Positions 43,382 to 52,712 of a DNA stretch of 64,000 bases are shown here, piece after piece. Each line of letters begins with the position of its first letter. The stretch's first letter is position 1. The notes beneath the pieces were generated by a model. That model was not told the DNA's origin, made no database searches, and saw only the letters and a program-made list of their open reading frames with translations. Position numbers and translations under genes: made by a program. Source of the DNA: Fodinibacter sp038258215. GTDB lineage: Bacteria; Actinomycetota; Actinomycetes; Actinomycetales; Dermatophilaceae. The stretch lies in the NCBI GenBank assembly GCA_038258215.1, contig JBBSQC010000016.1, positions 11,844-75,843 of the forward strand, read 5' to 3'.

Positions 43382-44779
43382 CTACCCCTCGGTGTCGATG
43401 AAGACGTTCTTGACCTCGGTGAACGCGTCCAGGGCGTCCGGACCCAGCTCGCGGCCCAGCCCACTGGCCTTGAACCCGCCGAACGGGGTCCCGTAGCGCA
43501 CCGCGCTGTGGCTGTTGACCGAGAGGTTGCCGGCCTCGACCCCGCGCGCGACCCGGATGGCCCGGCCCACGTCGCGGGTCCAGATCGAGCCGGCCAGGCC
43601 GTATGCCGTGTCGTTGGCCTTGGCGACCGCGTCGGCCTCGTCGTCGAACGGCATCACCGCGACCACCGGCCCGAAGACCTCCTCGCGCCAGACCCGGTCC
43701 TGCGCCCCGCGGGGCAGCACGACGGTCGGGGGATACCACCAGCCGGCACCACCGGGTGCGCTGCCGCGGAAGGCCACGTCGACATCGGGGTGCCCGCCCT
43801 CGGGGGCATCCTCGACGTAGCCGCGCACGGTGTCCCGCTGGCGAGCGCTGACCAGCGGCCCCATCTGGGTGGACTCGTCGCTCGGGTCGCCGACGACGAC
43901 GGCCTTGACCGCGGCCTCGAAGCGCTCCATGAAGGCGTCGAACACGCTGCGCTGCACGAGGATCCGGGTGCGGGCGCAACAGTCCTGCCCGGCGTTGTCG
44001 AGGAAGCTCATCGGCGCACTGGCTGCCGCGCGGTCGAGGTCGGCGTCGTCGAAGACGATGTTCGCCGACTTCCCCCCGAGCTCGAGGGTCACCCGCTTGA
44101 GCTGGTCGGCGGCCTTGCGCATGATGCCCTGGCCGACGGCGCTGGAGCCGGTGAAGCAGACCTTGCGCACCTCCGGGTGGGTCACGAAGCGTTCACCGAC
44201 CACCGAGCCCTTCCCCGGCAGCACCGTGAAAACGCCCGAGGGGAGGCCCGCCTCGAGGGCCAGCTCGGCCAGTCGCATCGCGGTGAGGGGGGTGAGCTCG
44301 GCGGGCTTGAGGACCACGGTGTTTCCGGCGGCCAGCGCCGGCGCCATGCCCCACCCGGCGATGGGCATGGGGAAGTTCCACGGCACGATCACCGAGACCA
44401 CGCCGAGCGGCTCCTTGAACGTCACGTCGAGCCCGCCTGCGACGGGGATCTGGCGCCCGAAGAGCCGCTCCGGCGCCGCGGAGTAGTAGCGCAGGACCGA
44501 CGCGACGTTGCCGGCCTCCCAGCGGGCGTTGCCGATCGTGTGGCCGGCGTTGATGACCTCGAGCCGGGCCAGCTCTTCGGCGTGCGCCTCGACCGTGTCA
44601 GCGAACCGGCGCAGCAGCATCCCGCGGTCGGCGGGGCTCACGGCGCGCCACGACCCGCCGACCTCGACGGCCCGGGCGACGGCGGCGTCGGTCTCCTCCT
44701 CCCCCACGAGGTCGATGGTGCGCACCACCTCCTCGGTCGCGGGGTTGACGACGTCGTGGGTGGTGGTGTTCCTGCTCAT
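43382..44779 (-). CDS. aldehyde dehydrogenase (PuuC-like)
   Basis: 465 residues. Key parts: PWNFP with Asn135, general base Glu233 in TLELGGKSANIVFDD, catalytic Cys267 in NAGQDCCARTR and FGPVVAVMPF. NAD-dependent. In the gamma-glutamyl pathway it would oxidise gamma-glutamyl-gamma-aminobutyraldehyde to gamma-glutamyl-GABA, the substrate of the hydrolase two genes downstream. It lies 10 bases after the GS-like gene. Confidence 0.92.
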   Translation of the reverse strand: MSRNTTTHDVVNPATEEVVRTIDLVGEEETDAAVARAVEVGGSWRAVSPADRGMLLRRFADTVEAHAEELARLEVINAGHTIGNARWEAGNVASVLRYYSAAPERLFGRQIPVAGGLDVTFKEPLGVVSVIVPWNFPMPIAGWGMAPALAAGNTVVLKPAELTPLTAMRLAELALEAGLPSGVFTVLPGKGSVVGERFVTHPEVRKVCFTGSSAVGQGIMRKAADQLKRVTLELGGKSANIVFDDADLDRAAASAPMSFLDNAGQDCCARTRILVQRSVFDAFMERFEAAVKAVVVGDPSDESTQMGPLVSARQRDTVRGYVEDAPEGGHPDVDVAFRGSAPGGAGWWYPPTVVLPRGAQDRVWREEVFGPVVAVMPFDDEADAVAKANDTAYGLAGSIWTRDVGRAIRVARGVEAGNLSVNSHSAVRYGTPFGGFKASGLGRELGPDALDAFTEVKNVFIDTEG

Positions 44780-44789
44780 CGTGCCCTCT

Positions 44790-46193
44790 TCACATCCTCT
44801 CGAACCCGCGGACCCGCTCCCAGTCGGTGACGGCCGCGTTGAAGGCCCTCACCTCGATGTCCGCGGCGTTGACGTAGTGGTCGACCACGTCGTCACCGAA
44901 CGCCTCGCGCGCCACGGCCGAGCCGGAGAGCAGGTCTCTCGCCGCGGCCAGCGTGGACGGCACGTGGTCGACGTCGGCATCGTAGGCGTTGCCCTGGAGG
45001 GCCGGTTCCAGCGGGAGCTCGTGCGCGACCCCGTGGAGGCCGCCGGCCAGCATCGCCGCGACGGCGAGGTAGGGGTTGACGTCGCCTCCCGGCACCCGGT
45101 TCTCCATCCGCAGCCCGGCCCCGTGACCGACGACCCGCACCGCACAGGTGCGGTTGTCACGACCCCACGCGATCGCCGTGGGGGCGAAGGACCCTGCCGC
45201 AAAACGCTTGTAGGAGTTGATGTTCGGGGCGTAGAAGTACGTCAGCTCGGGCATCGTCGCGAGCACTCCAGCCAGGAAGTGGTCGAACAGCTCGCTCTGG
45301 CCACCCTCACGATCAGCGTCCGCGAAGGCGATCACGCCGTCCGTGCCGCGCAGCGAGAGGTGGATGTGGCACGAGTTGCCCTCCCGTTCGTCGTACTTGG
45401 CCATGAAGGTCAGCGACATGCCGTGCGACGCCGCGATCTCCTTGGCAGCGGTCTTGTAGACGACGTGGAGGTCGCAGGTGCGCACGACCCCGTCGTAGAG
45501 GAAGCCGATCTCGTGCTGTCCGAAGTTGCACTCGCCCTTGGCAGCCTCCACGATCGCGCCGGCGGCGTACATCTCGTTGCGGATCTGGCGCAGCACGGGG
45601 TCCACCGCCGCGCCCCCGGTCACGGAGTAGTCGACGTTGTAGCGGTTGGCCCCGGTGAGCCCCTGGTAGCGCCGTTCCCACGCAGCGGCATACGTGTCGT
45701 CGAAGAGGATGAACTCCAGCTCGGTGCCCGCCACCGCGATGAATCCGAGGTCCTCGGCTCGGGCGACCTGCGCCTTGAGGATGTCTCGCGGCGACTGCCG
45801 CACGGGGCCCGCGCCGTCGAGCCAGGCAAGATCGCACAGGATGGTCACCGAGTGCGGCTGCCCCGGCGTGCGATGCATCGTCGTGAGGTCCATGACGAAC
45901 TCGAAGTCGCCGTAGCCCTTCTCCCAGGACGACATCTCGTAGCCGTCGACGGTGTTCATGTCGACGTCGACGGCAAGGAGGTAGTTGCACCCCTCCACGC
46001 CTCCGTCGAGCGCGTGGTCGAGGAAGTAGGCAGCGTGCAGCCGCTTGCCGGTGAGCCGCCCTTGCATGTCGGTGAAGGCCACGATGACCGTGTCGACCTC
46101 ACCCCGGCTGACGGCAGAGCGCAGATCCTCCAGGCTCATCGCCTGCGGGGCGCTGTCATGGATCGAGTTCGGCACGGTGTTCTCCTTCGTCAT
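44790..46193 (-). CDS. glutamine synthetase-like gamma-glutamyl amine ligase
   Basis: 467 residues. The GS beta-grasp start is VIVAFTDMQGRLTGKRLHAA; ATP/metal motifs include AGTELEFILF, GQHEIGF, SCHIHLSL and VRVVGHGAGLRMENRVPGGD. It belongs to the GlnA3/GlnA4/PuuA branch, not to ammonia-assimilating GlnA: the usual adenylylation Tyr loop is absent. It would ligate glutamate to a polyamine or ethanolamine. Starts within the stop of the GntR regulator (ATGA). Confidence 0.9.
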   Translation of the reverse strand: MTKENTVPNSIHDSAPQAMSLEDLRSAVSRGEVDTVIVAFTDMQGRLTGKRLHAAYFLDHALDGGVEGCNYLLAVDVDMNTVDGYEMSSWEKGYGDFEFVMDLTTMHRTPGQPHSVTILCDLAWLDGAGPVRQSPRDILKAQVARAEDLGFIAVAGTELEFILFDDTYAAAWERRYQGLTGANRYNVDYSVTGGAAVDPVLRQIRNEMYAAGAIVEAAKGECNFGQHEIGFLYDGVVRTCDLHVVYKTAAKEIAASHGMSLTFMAKYDEREGNSCHIHLSLRGTDGVIAFADADREGGQSELFDHFLAGVLATMPELTYFYAPNINSYKRFAAGSFAPTAIAWGRDNRTCAVRVVGHGAGLRMENRVPGGDVNPYLAVAAMLAGGLHGVAHELPLEPALQGNAYDADVDHVPSTLAAARDLLSGSAVAREAFGDDVVDHYVNAADIEVRAFNAAVTDWERVRGFERM

Positions 46194-46924
46194 CCGATGA
46201 GGCCGCGCAGCAGCGCGGAGGTCGCGTCGCAGTGCTCCTCCATCGCGCCACGGGCGCCCTCGGGGTCCCCGTGGAGCACGGCGTCGACGACGGCGTCGTG
46301 CTGGTCACTGGAGTGGCTGATGTTGGGGCTGAGCACGGGGATGGCGGCGAGCATCTCGCCGAGGGCCGCCTGGGCCCGGGTCACGGACTCGATGAGCATG
46401 GGCGAGCCGCACAGGGTGGCGATGGCCAGGTGCAGCCTGCTGTCGGCGATCCGGTGGGCGGCGGGCGTGGGTGCCGCTCGCACCTCGGCCGCCGAGTGCA
46501 CCAGCCAGGCACGTTGGTCTCCGGAGAGCTCGCGTCCGGCGGCCAGCCACGCCGCGCCGGGCTCGACCACGCGGCGGAAGTCCAGGGCGTCGCAGAGGGC
46601 AGCCCCCCGGCGCACCGCACCCGAGGCCCGGCCGGGCCCGGTGCCGGCGTACGTGACGAGCGTGCCGCCACCACGCCCCCGACGCGTTGTGACCAGGCCC
46701 GTCTCGCGGAGGGCGGCGATCGCCTCCCGCAGGGTCGTCCGCGAGACACCCAGCTGCCCGGCGAGCTCGCGCTCCGGGGGGAGCAGCTCGTCCCTGACGA
46801 ACACCCCGAGACGGATCGCGGTGGCCAGCTGTTCCACGGTCGTCTCGAAGGCGTTGCCCACCGCGGGCCTCAGCACGGCCGCCGGGAGCCGGCTTTCCTG
46901 CGGTTCGGGGGACGGCACGCTCAC
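46190..46924 (-). CDS. GntR/FadR-type transcriptional regulator
   Basis: 244 residues from GTG at 46924, GGGGAG just before. HTH: LLPPERELAGQLGVSRTTLR, EAIAALRETGLVTTRRGRGG. The C-terminal FCD domain is all-helical with His residues (LHLAIA, HCDATSALLRG) that in relatives bind metal and ligand. It most likely controls the surrounding amine operon. It lies between permease and ligase genes, 10 bases after the former. Confidence 0.9.
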   Translation of the reverse strand: MSVPSPEPQESRLPAAVLRPAVGNAFETTVEQLATAIRLGVFVRDELLPPERELAGQLGVSRTTLREAIAALRETGLVTTRRGRGGGTLVTYAGTGPGRASGAVRRGAALCDALDFRRVVEPGAAWLAAGRELSGDQRAWLVHSAAEVRAAPTPAAHRIADSRLHLAIATLCGSPMLIESVTRAQAALGEMLAAIPVLSPNISHSSDQHDAVVDAVLHGDPEGARGAMEEHCDATSALLRGLIG

Positions 46925-46934
46925 CGGGCTCCCC

Positions 46935-48494
46935 TCACCGGAAGATGTCCGCTGGCGGGACGGTGTCGTGGCCCTCTGGCACGTCGACCATGAAGTGCTG
47001 TCGTCCGCGGGCGAACCACGTCACCGTCGCGAAGAGCAGCACCGTCCCGACGGCAAGCGGGGCGTAGTTGAAGGTGGCGTCCCCCCAGGTCCCCGGGGCG
47101 TACGCCGGAAGCATGAAGAGGACGACGATGATGCCGACCCAGACGATCGCGACCCAGCCGATCGGGGCACTCCACCTCCCGAGGTTCCAGCGGCCGGCCC
47201 GAAAGCCCGGGTTGGTCCGGCGCAGGAACACGGGCACCACGTAGGCGATGTAGAGCCCGATGACGGCGATCGAGGTCACGGCGGCGTAGGCCACGGTGCT
47301 CCACAACGCGGGGAGGGCGACGACGATGGAGCAGCCCACGCAGAGCCAGATCGAGTTCGTCGGAGTGCCGGTGCGGGGGTTGACCTTCGCCCACAGCTTC
47401 GAGCCCGGCAGTGCGTTGTCCCGCGAGAAGGCGTAGGACATCCGCGAGTTGGCCGTGACCGAGGCCATCCCGCAGAAGAACTGGGCCACGGCGCAGATGA
47501 AGAGCATCAGCTTGCCGAGTCCGGAACCAGCGGCGTCGATGAAGATCTGGGCGGGGGGCAGTCCGGTGTCGCTCGCGCGCTGCGCGTCGTAGTCCTGGAT
47601 CGCCGCCGTGACGGACACGAGCAGGAACCAGCCCGCCAGGATCGACACCCACACCGACCGCACGATCCCCTTGGGTGCCTCGGTCGAGGCGTTCATGGTC
47701 TCCTCGGCGACGTGGGCCGAGGCGTCGTACCCGGTGTACGTGTACTGCGCCATGAGCAGGCCCACGAGGAAGGCGTACGGCAGGAAGCCGAGGATCTGGA
47801 AGTCGAAGCCGGTGGCGTTCCGGTACTCGGTGAAGGTCCAGGTCAGGCTCTGGTGCTGGTCGGGCACGAGCCACAGGATGGCCACGATGACGGCGACGCC
47901 GGCGAGGTGCCACCACGCGCTGACGTTGGAGAGCAGCTTGACGAGGTTGACCCCGAAGGTGTTGAGCAGACCGTGCAGCGCGATGATGACGAGGAACGCC
48001 ACGAACGTCGAGGTGACGGTGACCTCCAGACCGAAGACCAGGTTGAGCAGCGCCATCCACGTGATCGCGGCGCCGTAGTCGATCGCGGCGGTGACGGCCA
48101 CCTCGCCGAGGAAGTTGAACCAGCCGACGTACCAGGCCCAGACGCGCTTGTTGCGTCGGGCGAGCTTGCCGGCCCAGAAGTAGAGGCCGCCCGCCGTGGG
48201 GTAGACGGAGCAGACCTCGGCCATCGCCATCGCGACGCAGAGGACGAAGATGCCGACCAGCGGCCACCCGATGGAGATGGCGATCGGGCCACCGGCATCC
48301 ATGGCGAGGTAGTAGGTCGTGATGCATCCCGCGAGGATCGAGATGATCGAGAAGGAGACGGCGAAGTTGCTGAACCCGCTCATCCCCCGGTGGAGCTCCT
48401 GCTTGTAGCCCAGGGCTGCCAGCATCGACTCGTCGTCGTGGTCGTCGGCTCCGCCGGCCGGTCCGCCCGCGTCCTTCTCACTGACACCGCTCAT
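46935..48494 (-). CDS. APC family amino acid/amine permease
   Basis: 519 residues from ATG at 48494; a GTG two codons upstream is possible. About 12 membrane segments, with the family start ALGYKQELHRGMSGFSNFAV and YTYTGYDASAHVAEETMNAS near segment 6. The best guess is uptake of a polyamine, ethanolamine or GABA feeding the enzymes downstream. First gene of the operon; a 9-base inverted repeat is about 90 bases upstream. Confidence 0.92.
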   Translation of the reverse strand: MSGVSEKDAGGPAGGADDHDDESMLAALGYKQELHRGMSGFSNFAVSFSIISILAGCITTYYLAMDAGGPIAISIGWPLVGIFVLCVAMAMAEVCSVYPTAGGLYFWAGKLARRNKRVWAWYVGWFNFLGEVAVTAAIDYGAAITWMALLNLVFGLEVTVTSTFVAFLVIIALHGLLNTFGVNLVKLLSNVSAWWHLAGVAVIVAILWLVPDQHQSLTWTFTEYRNATGFDFQILGFLPYAFLVGLLMAQYTYTGYDASAHVAEETMNASTEAPKGIVRSVWVSILAGWFLLVSVTAAIQDYDAQRASDTGLPPAQIFIDAAGSGLGKLMLFICAVAQFFCGMASVTANSRMSYAFSRDNALPGSKLWAKVNPRTGTPTNSIWLCVGCSIVVALPALWSTVAYAAVTSIAVIGLYIAYVVPVFLRRTNPGFRAGRWNLGRWSAPIGWVAIVWVGIIVVLFMLPAYAPGTWGDATFNYAPLAVGTVLLFATVTWFARGRQHFMVDVPEGHDTVPPADIFR

Positions 48495-48580
48495 GGGCAC
48501 GTCCCATCAAAGGTATGGTCCCGGACCCCAGCGCCCACGGACCTCATGTGGGAGAAGACAACACCCGCCAGGCCCGATCC

Positions 48581-48608
48581 GTCAATGGTGTGGCCAAGGA
48601 CCATTGAC
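48581..48608. promoter_or_regulatory. inverted repeat upstream of the amine operon
   Basis: GTCAATGGT (48581-48589) and ACCATTGAC (48600-48608) are exact complements, 10 bases apart. Position is 87 bases before the permease start and 10 bases after the HAD gene stop. It includes TTGACG on the minus strand as a possible -35. A binding site for the GntR protein is plausible (TGGT/ACCA arms). Confidence 0.5.
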
Positions 48609-48617
48609 CCGACGAAG

Positions 48618-49457
48618 TCACCGACCTCCACGATCGAGGAGCGCCTCGATGACGGCGGCCACCCCGTCCTCGTCGTTGCCGGGGCAGACGTGGGTCGCCG
48701 CCGCGATGGCGTCGGCGTGGCCGGTGCGCATCGCGAACGAGACCCCCGCCCAGGCGAGCATCGGCAGGTCGTTGGGCATGTCCCCGAAGGCCCACACCGC
48801 CTCGGGGCCCACGCCACGACCCTCGCACCACCGCGCCAGAGCCGCCGCCTTGGTGACCCCGGGCGCTGAGATCTCCGCCAGGTGGCTGGCGCCGGAGTTG
48901 GAGACGATCCCCCGCTCCCCCACGGCCGCCGTCATCGCATCCAGGAAGACGCGTCCACCGCGGTCGCGCACGACGGCGAGGAGCTTGCCGGTGGGCAGGG
49001 CGTCGAGGTCGTCGAGGTGCTCGAGCCGCTCGACCGTCAGGACGCTGGCGTCCTCCCCGTGCGGGGAGTCGAAGCCGGCCTCCCGCGTCATCCCGGTGCG
49101 CCGCTCCACGGCCAGCCCCACGTCGGGGAACACGGCCCGGAGCGCCTCGGCGATCCCCAGGAGGGACGCCCCGTCGAAGCCCCGCTCCTCGACGTCGCCC
49201 GAGGGCAGGTCCATGACGAACGCCCCGTTGCCGGCGATCACGGTGCCGTGGCTGCCGACGTGCTCACGCAGCCCGTCGATCCACCGGGGTGGCCGGGCCG
49301 TCACGAAGACGACGGGCAGACCGGCATCCTCAGCGCGTCGCAGCGCCCGCCCCGTGCGCGGCGACACCGTGCCGTCGCTACGCAGCAGGGTGCCGTCGAG
49401 GTCGGTGGCCAGCACCGACGGGCCCGGGTGCGGCAGGTCAGGGAGCGGTGAGGGCAT
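48618..49457 (-). CDS. HAD superfamily (Cof-type) phosphatase
   Basis: 279 residues. Motif I ATDLDGTLLRSDG, with the nucleophile Asp; motif II VFVTARPP; motif IV GDMPNDLPMLAWAGVSFAM. The C2-type cap between them (about 85-200) is that of Cof proteins acting on sugar phosphates, PLP or nucleotides. It starts 20 bases after the ilvE stop on the same strand and may be co-transcribed. Confidence 0.9.
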   Translation of the reverse strand: MPSPLPDLPHPGPSVLATDLDGTLLRSDGTVSPRTGRALRRAEDAGLPVVFVTARPPRWIDGLREHVGSHGTVIAGNGAFVMDLPSGDVEERGFDGASLLGIAEALRAVFPDVGLAVERRTGMTREAGFDSPHGEDASVLTVERLEHLDDLDALPTGKLLAVVRDRGGRVFLDAMTAAVGERGIVSNSGASHLAEISAPGVTKAAALARWCEGRGVGPEAVWAFGDMPNDLPMLAWAGVSFAMRTGHADAIAAATHVCPGNDEDGVAAVIEALLDRGGR

Positions 49458-49476
49458 ACCGGGGCTCTGGCGCGGC

Positions 49477-50571
49477 TCAGGCCAGCCGGGTCAGCCAGCC
49501 GTGGCTGTCCTGCGCCCGTCCGTACTGGATGTCGAGCAGGGCCGTGCGGATGGAGTTCGTGACCTCGCCACCCACCTCGCCGGCCGTGGAGGGGGCCGAG
49601 CCACCGTCCCAGCGCAGCTCTCCGACCGGCGTGACGACCGCGGCCGTGCCGCACGCGAAGATCTCGCGGATCTCGCCGCTGGACACGCCGTCCTTCCACT
49701 CCTCGATCGGGATGCGTCGCTCCTCGGGCTCCAGGCCGAGCTCCTTGGCGAGCTCGAGGATCGAGCTGCGGGTCACGCCCTCGAGGATGGACCCGGTCAG
49801 CTCGGGGGTGACGAGACGGTTGTCGTCGGTGACGAAGAAGAGATTCATCCCGCCGAGCTCCTCGATGAAGGTGTGCGTCGATGAGTCGAGGAAGACGGCC
49901 TGGTCGCAGCCGTGCTCGATGCCCTCGAGCTGACCCGCGAGCGACGAGGCGTAGTTGCCGCCGGTCTTCGCCGCCCCGGTGCCGCCGGTGCCGGCCCGGG
50001 CGTAGTTCTCGGAGATCCAGAGGTTGACCGGCTTCAGGCCACCGGGGAAGTAGGCCCCCGCGGGCGACGCGATGAGGCAGTAGGTCACCTCGTTGGCCGG
50101 CCGCACCCCGAGGAACGCCTCGGAGGCGTACATGAACGGCCGCAGGTAGAGGCTGGTCTCACCGGTGCCCGCCGGCGGCACCCAGGGCTCGTCGATCTCG
50201 AGGAGGGCGCGCAGCGAGGTGAGGAAGTCCTCGGTCGACAGCTCGGGCAGGGCGAGCCGCCGCGCGCTGCGCTGCATGCGCTCGGCGTTGGCCTCCGGGC
50301 GGAAGGACCAGACCGAGCCGTCCTCGTGGCGGTAGGCCTTGAGCCCCTCGAAGATCTCCTGGGCGTAGTGCAGCACCGCGGCGCTGGGCATGAGGGCGAT
50401 CGGTCCGTATGCCGTGACCTCACCGCTGTGCCAGCCGGCCCCCTTGGTCCAGGTCGCGCGGGCCATGTGGTCGGTGAAGTGGACCCCGAAGCCGGGGTTG
50501 GCGTGGATCTCGGCGCGTCGCTCGTCGCTGGCCCGGTCGGAGCGGGCGTGGACGTCGAAGGTCAGGCTCAT
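49477..50571 (-). CDS. ilvE: branched-chain amino acid aminotransferase
   Basis: 364 residues. PLP lysine K202 in GTGAAKTGGNYASS, with YLRPFMYASEAFLGVRPANE and EELGGMNLFFV. Class IV aminotransferase that makes Val, Leu and Ile from their keto acids in the last step of the pathways served by the other genes here. It stands between the ClC gene and the HAD gene. Confidence 0.96.
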   Translation of the reverse strand: MSLTFDVHARSDRASDERRAEIHANPGFGVHFTDHMARATWTKGAGWHSGEVTAYGPIALMPSAAVLHYAQEIFEGLKAYRHEDGSVWSFRPEANAERMQRSARRLALPELSTEDFLTSLRALLEIDEPWVPPAGTGETSLYLRPFMYASEAFLGVRPANEVTYCLIASPAGAYFPGGLKPVNLWISENYARAGTGGTGAAKTGGNYASSLAGQLEGIEHGCDQAVFLDSSTHTFIEELGGMNLFFVTDDNRLVTPELTGSILEGVTRSSILELAKELGLEPEERRIPIEEWKDGVSSGEIREIFACGTAAVVTPVGELRWDGGSAPSTAGEVGGEVTNSIRTALLDIQYGRAQDSHGWLTRLA

Positions 50572-50668
50572 GGGACTCGCGGGTCCTTTCCTCGGGAGCG
50601 ATGGTGCTTCCCCGTGAGGCTACCGCCCGCTGACCCATCCGCCCCATGCGGCCAGGACGGGATCGACG

Positions 50669-52016
50669 TCAGTGGGCGGCGGCGGCCGGCGCGCCGGACG
50701 ATCTGGCGACCCGCGTCGTGAGCAGCTCGTCCACCACGAACGCACCTGCGGCGGCAAGGATGATGACGGGCATCAGGCTCGTTGCGGCATCCCCCAGGAG
50801 GAGGGCCACGAGGACGACGCCGGTGATCGGCAGGCGGGTCACCGCGACGCCGGCCGCCATCCCCATGGCGAGCGCCGGAACCACCCCGACACCCGGGAAC
50901 AGGGCAGCGGCCAGGACGCCGACCGCCGCTCCCAGCAGGATCGCGGGAAAGACCGGCCCACCCCGAAAGACCCCCAGGCACACGGCGTAGGCGAGCCCCT
51001 TGCACACCACCAGCGCGACGAGGGCACCCTCGGTCCAGGACTGCGGGCTCGACGCGAGCGCGCCGAGCGTGGCCTGGCCGGAGAGGGCGACGTCAGCCGG
51101 GGAGTGACCGGTCAGCACGGAGTACAGCGCGGCGCTGCAGCCGGCGATCAGGCCGGCACCCGTCGTGACCGCGATGAGGTGCTCGACGGCGAGCGACGCG
51201 ACCCTCCGCCCCACCCAGAAGATCGCCGAGGTCAACACGGCCACGGCGCCCGCGAGGGGCAGGGCCACGACCACGTCGGTGACCGAGAGCCGAGCCGCCT
51301 CCAGGTTCGGGATCGCCAAGGACCCGATGCCCAGCCCCGTCCAGCTGCCCAGACCCGTGAAGAGGAGGGCCCCGACGCCACTGGAGACCAGGCACGGCAG
51401 CAGCACCATCGTGGCCTGACGTCGAGCCATCCCGACGATCTCGAGGAACAGGACGGCCGCGATGAGCGGATTCCCGAAGATCGCGGAGACGGCGGCGGCC
51501 GATCCTGCAGCCGAGAGGATCGCGGCGGCCTGCGGGTCATCCGCGAACCTCGTGGCCCGGTTGGCCAGCAGGGCCAGGCCGCCACCCAGTGCGATCAACG
51601 GAGCCTCTGGACCCACGACAGCGCCCAGCACGAGACCCACGCCGGCCGCGACGATGATCCCCGGCAGCGCGCTCGGCGCAGTCGCACCGGCCTCGAAGCC
51701 CATCGCGGGAACGTGACCGCCGTGACCGGGGGAGGTACTTCACGGCGATCCCGACCAGCACCCCTGCCACCGAGAGCGTCCCGACGGCCCACCACGAGGG
51801 AAGCTCGGTGAATCCCAGCGCGGTGGGGAGGGACTCCCAGACGAGGTGTTCGAGCTCGTGCACCGTCACCAGGAACACGAAGGCGACGAGCGACAGCGGA
51901 ATCCCCAGCAGCGCGGCCCCGGCCAGCACCGCGAGGTATCGGGGCTCGTGCAGGAGCACCGGCGAGGGTTGGCCGGCCCCCGGCTCCAGCGCCTCGCCCG
52001 CCGCGCTCCTGGTCAT
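50669..52016 (-). pseudogene. ClC family chloride channel/antiporter, frameshifted
   Basis: Two frames join into one ClC protein of about 449 residues. The first runs from ATG 52016 through VHELEHLVWESLPTALGF and VGIAVKYLP. The second holds VGPEAPLIALGGG, GNPLIAAVLFLEI and FRGGPVFPAILLG. They meet at five C residues on the minus strand (51728-51732). With four, it would read VKYLPGHGGHVPAMGFEAG, a normal ClC sequence. The lesion is a one-base insertion or a sequencing error. An ATG in the second frame (51703) could give a truncated protein. Confidence 0.85.
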
Positions 52017-52086
52017 TGGCGGAGGCTACCGGGGCGACACGCCCCGACGTAAGGGCCACGTCGGCGTGGGCCGCGCGATACTGACG

Positions 52087-52608
52087 ATGCCCCCGGTCAC
52101 CCTGCACCTGCGAGGACGCATGCGCCGCCAGCACCTTGCCTCGATGCACCCCCTGCTGGGCCTGTTGGGGCTGCTGCTCGGCTACTTCGCGTTCCCGGTC
52201 GGGTGGAGCGGCGCACCGATCTCCTTGGCGCTCGGTGTCCTCGTGACCGGCGCGGGGCTCGGCCTGCTCGGCTGGACGCTCGTCCAGGAGCTCGAGCGCT
52301 ATCGCCGAGGCGAGTCGATCCGCAGCGCCCAGTCGCTGAGCATGCTGCTGGTGCTCCTCGTGATGTCGTCGTCACTGGGCTTCTTCCTGCTCAACCTCGC
52401 CGACCCCGACCAGGTCCTCGGGTTGCAGACCCGCACCGACGCGCTGTACTTCACCCTGAGCACCATGACCACCGTCGGTTTCGGCGATGTCCACGCCCAG
52501 GGTCAGCTCGGCCGCGCGCTCGTGTGCGTGCTGATCGTGTTCAACGTCGTCGTGGTGGCCGCACTGCTGCGCGCCCTGGCCCGCCCTCCCGCCCCCAGGG
52601 CGGACTGA
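52087..52608 (+). CDS. potassium channel family protein
   Basis: 173 residues from ATG at 52087; the start is uncertain. About four hydrophobic segments with the K+ selectivity filter TTVGFGDV at 128-135, preceded by the pore helix ALYFTLSTM. A single pore region, no RCK domain. It would form a tetrameric channel. Divergent from the ClC gene, an interesting pairing for ion balance. Confidence 0.88.
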   Translation: MPPVTLHLRGRMRRQHLASMHPLLGLLGLLLGYFAFPVGWSGAPISLALGVLVTGAGLGLLGWTLVQELERYRRGESIRSAQSLSMLLVLLVMSSSLGFFLLNLADPDQVLGLQTRTDALYFTLSTMTTVGFGDVHAQGQLGRALVCVLIVFNVVVVAALLRALARPPAPRAD

Positions 52609-52698
52609 TCACCGCGGACTCATCACCGCGGACTGTTCACCGCGGGATCACCGCGGACTCATCACCGCGGACTGTTCACCGCGGGCCGTTCACCGCGG
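52609..52698. repeat. seven-copy tandem repeat with TCACCGCGG core
   Basis: The nonamer TCACCGCGG occurs at 52609, 52623, 52637, 52648, 52662, 52676 and 52690, with spacings of 14, 14, 11, 14, 14 and 14 bases. The units are ATCACCGCGGACTC/GTTCACCGCGGGCC variants. It fills the gap between the convergent K+ channel and leuB genes. Slippage is a likely origin; number may vary between strains. Confidence 0.9.
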
Positions 52699-52712
52699 GC
52701 CGTCCGCTGCCG

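Noticed and set aside
42746..44830. Plus-strand frame of 694 codons
   Set aside because: Antisense to the SDR and aldehyde dehydrogenase genes, which carry intact catalytic motifs.
44508..48869. Plus-strand open frame of 1453 codons
   Set aside because: It is antisense to the amine operon, whose genes have clear family motifs. Long antisense frames are a by-product of G/C at third codon positions.
52609..52698. Possible CRISPR array
   Set aside because: The units repeat every 14 bases without unique spacers and no cas gene is present. It is a simple tandem repeat.
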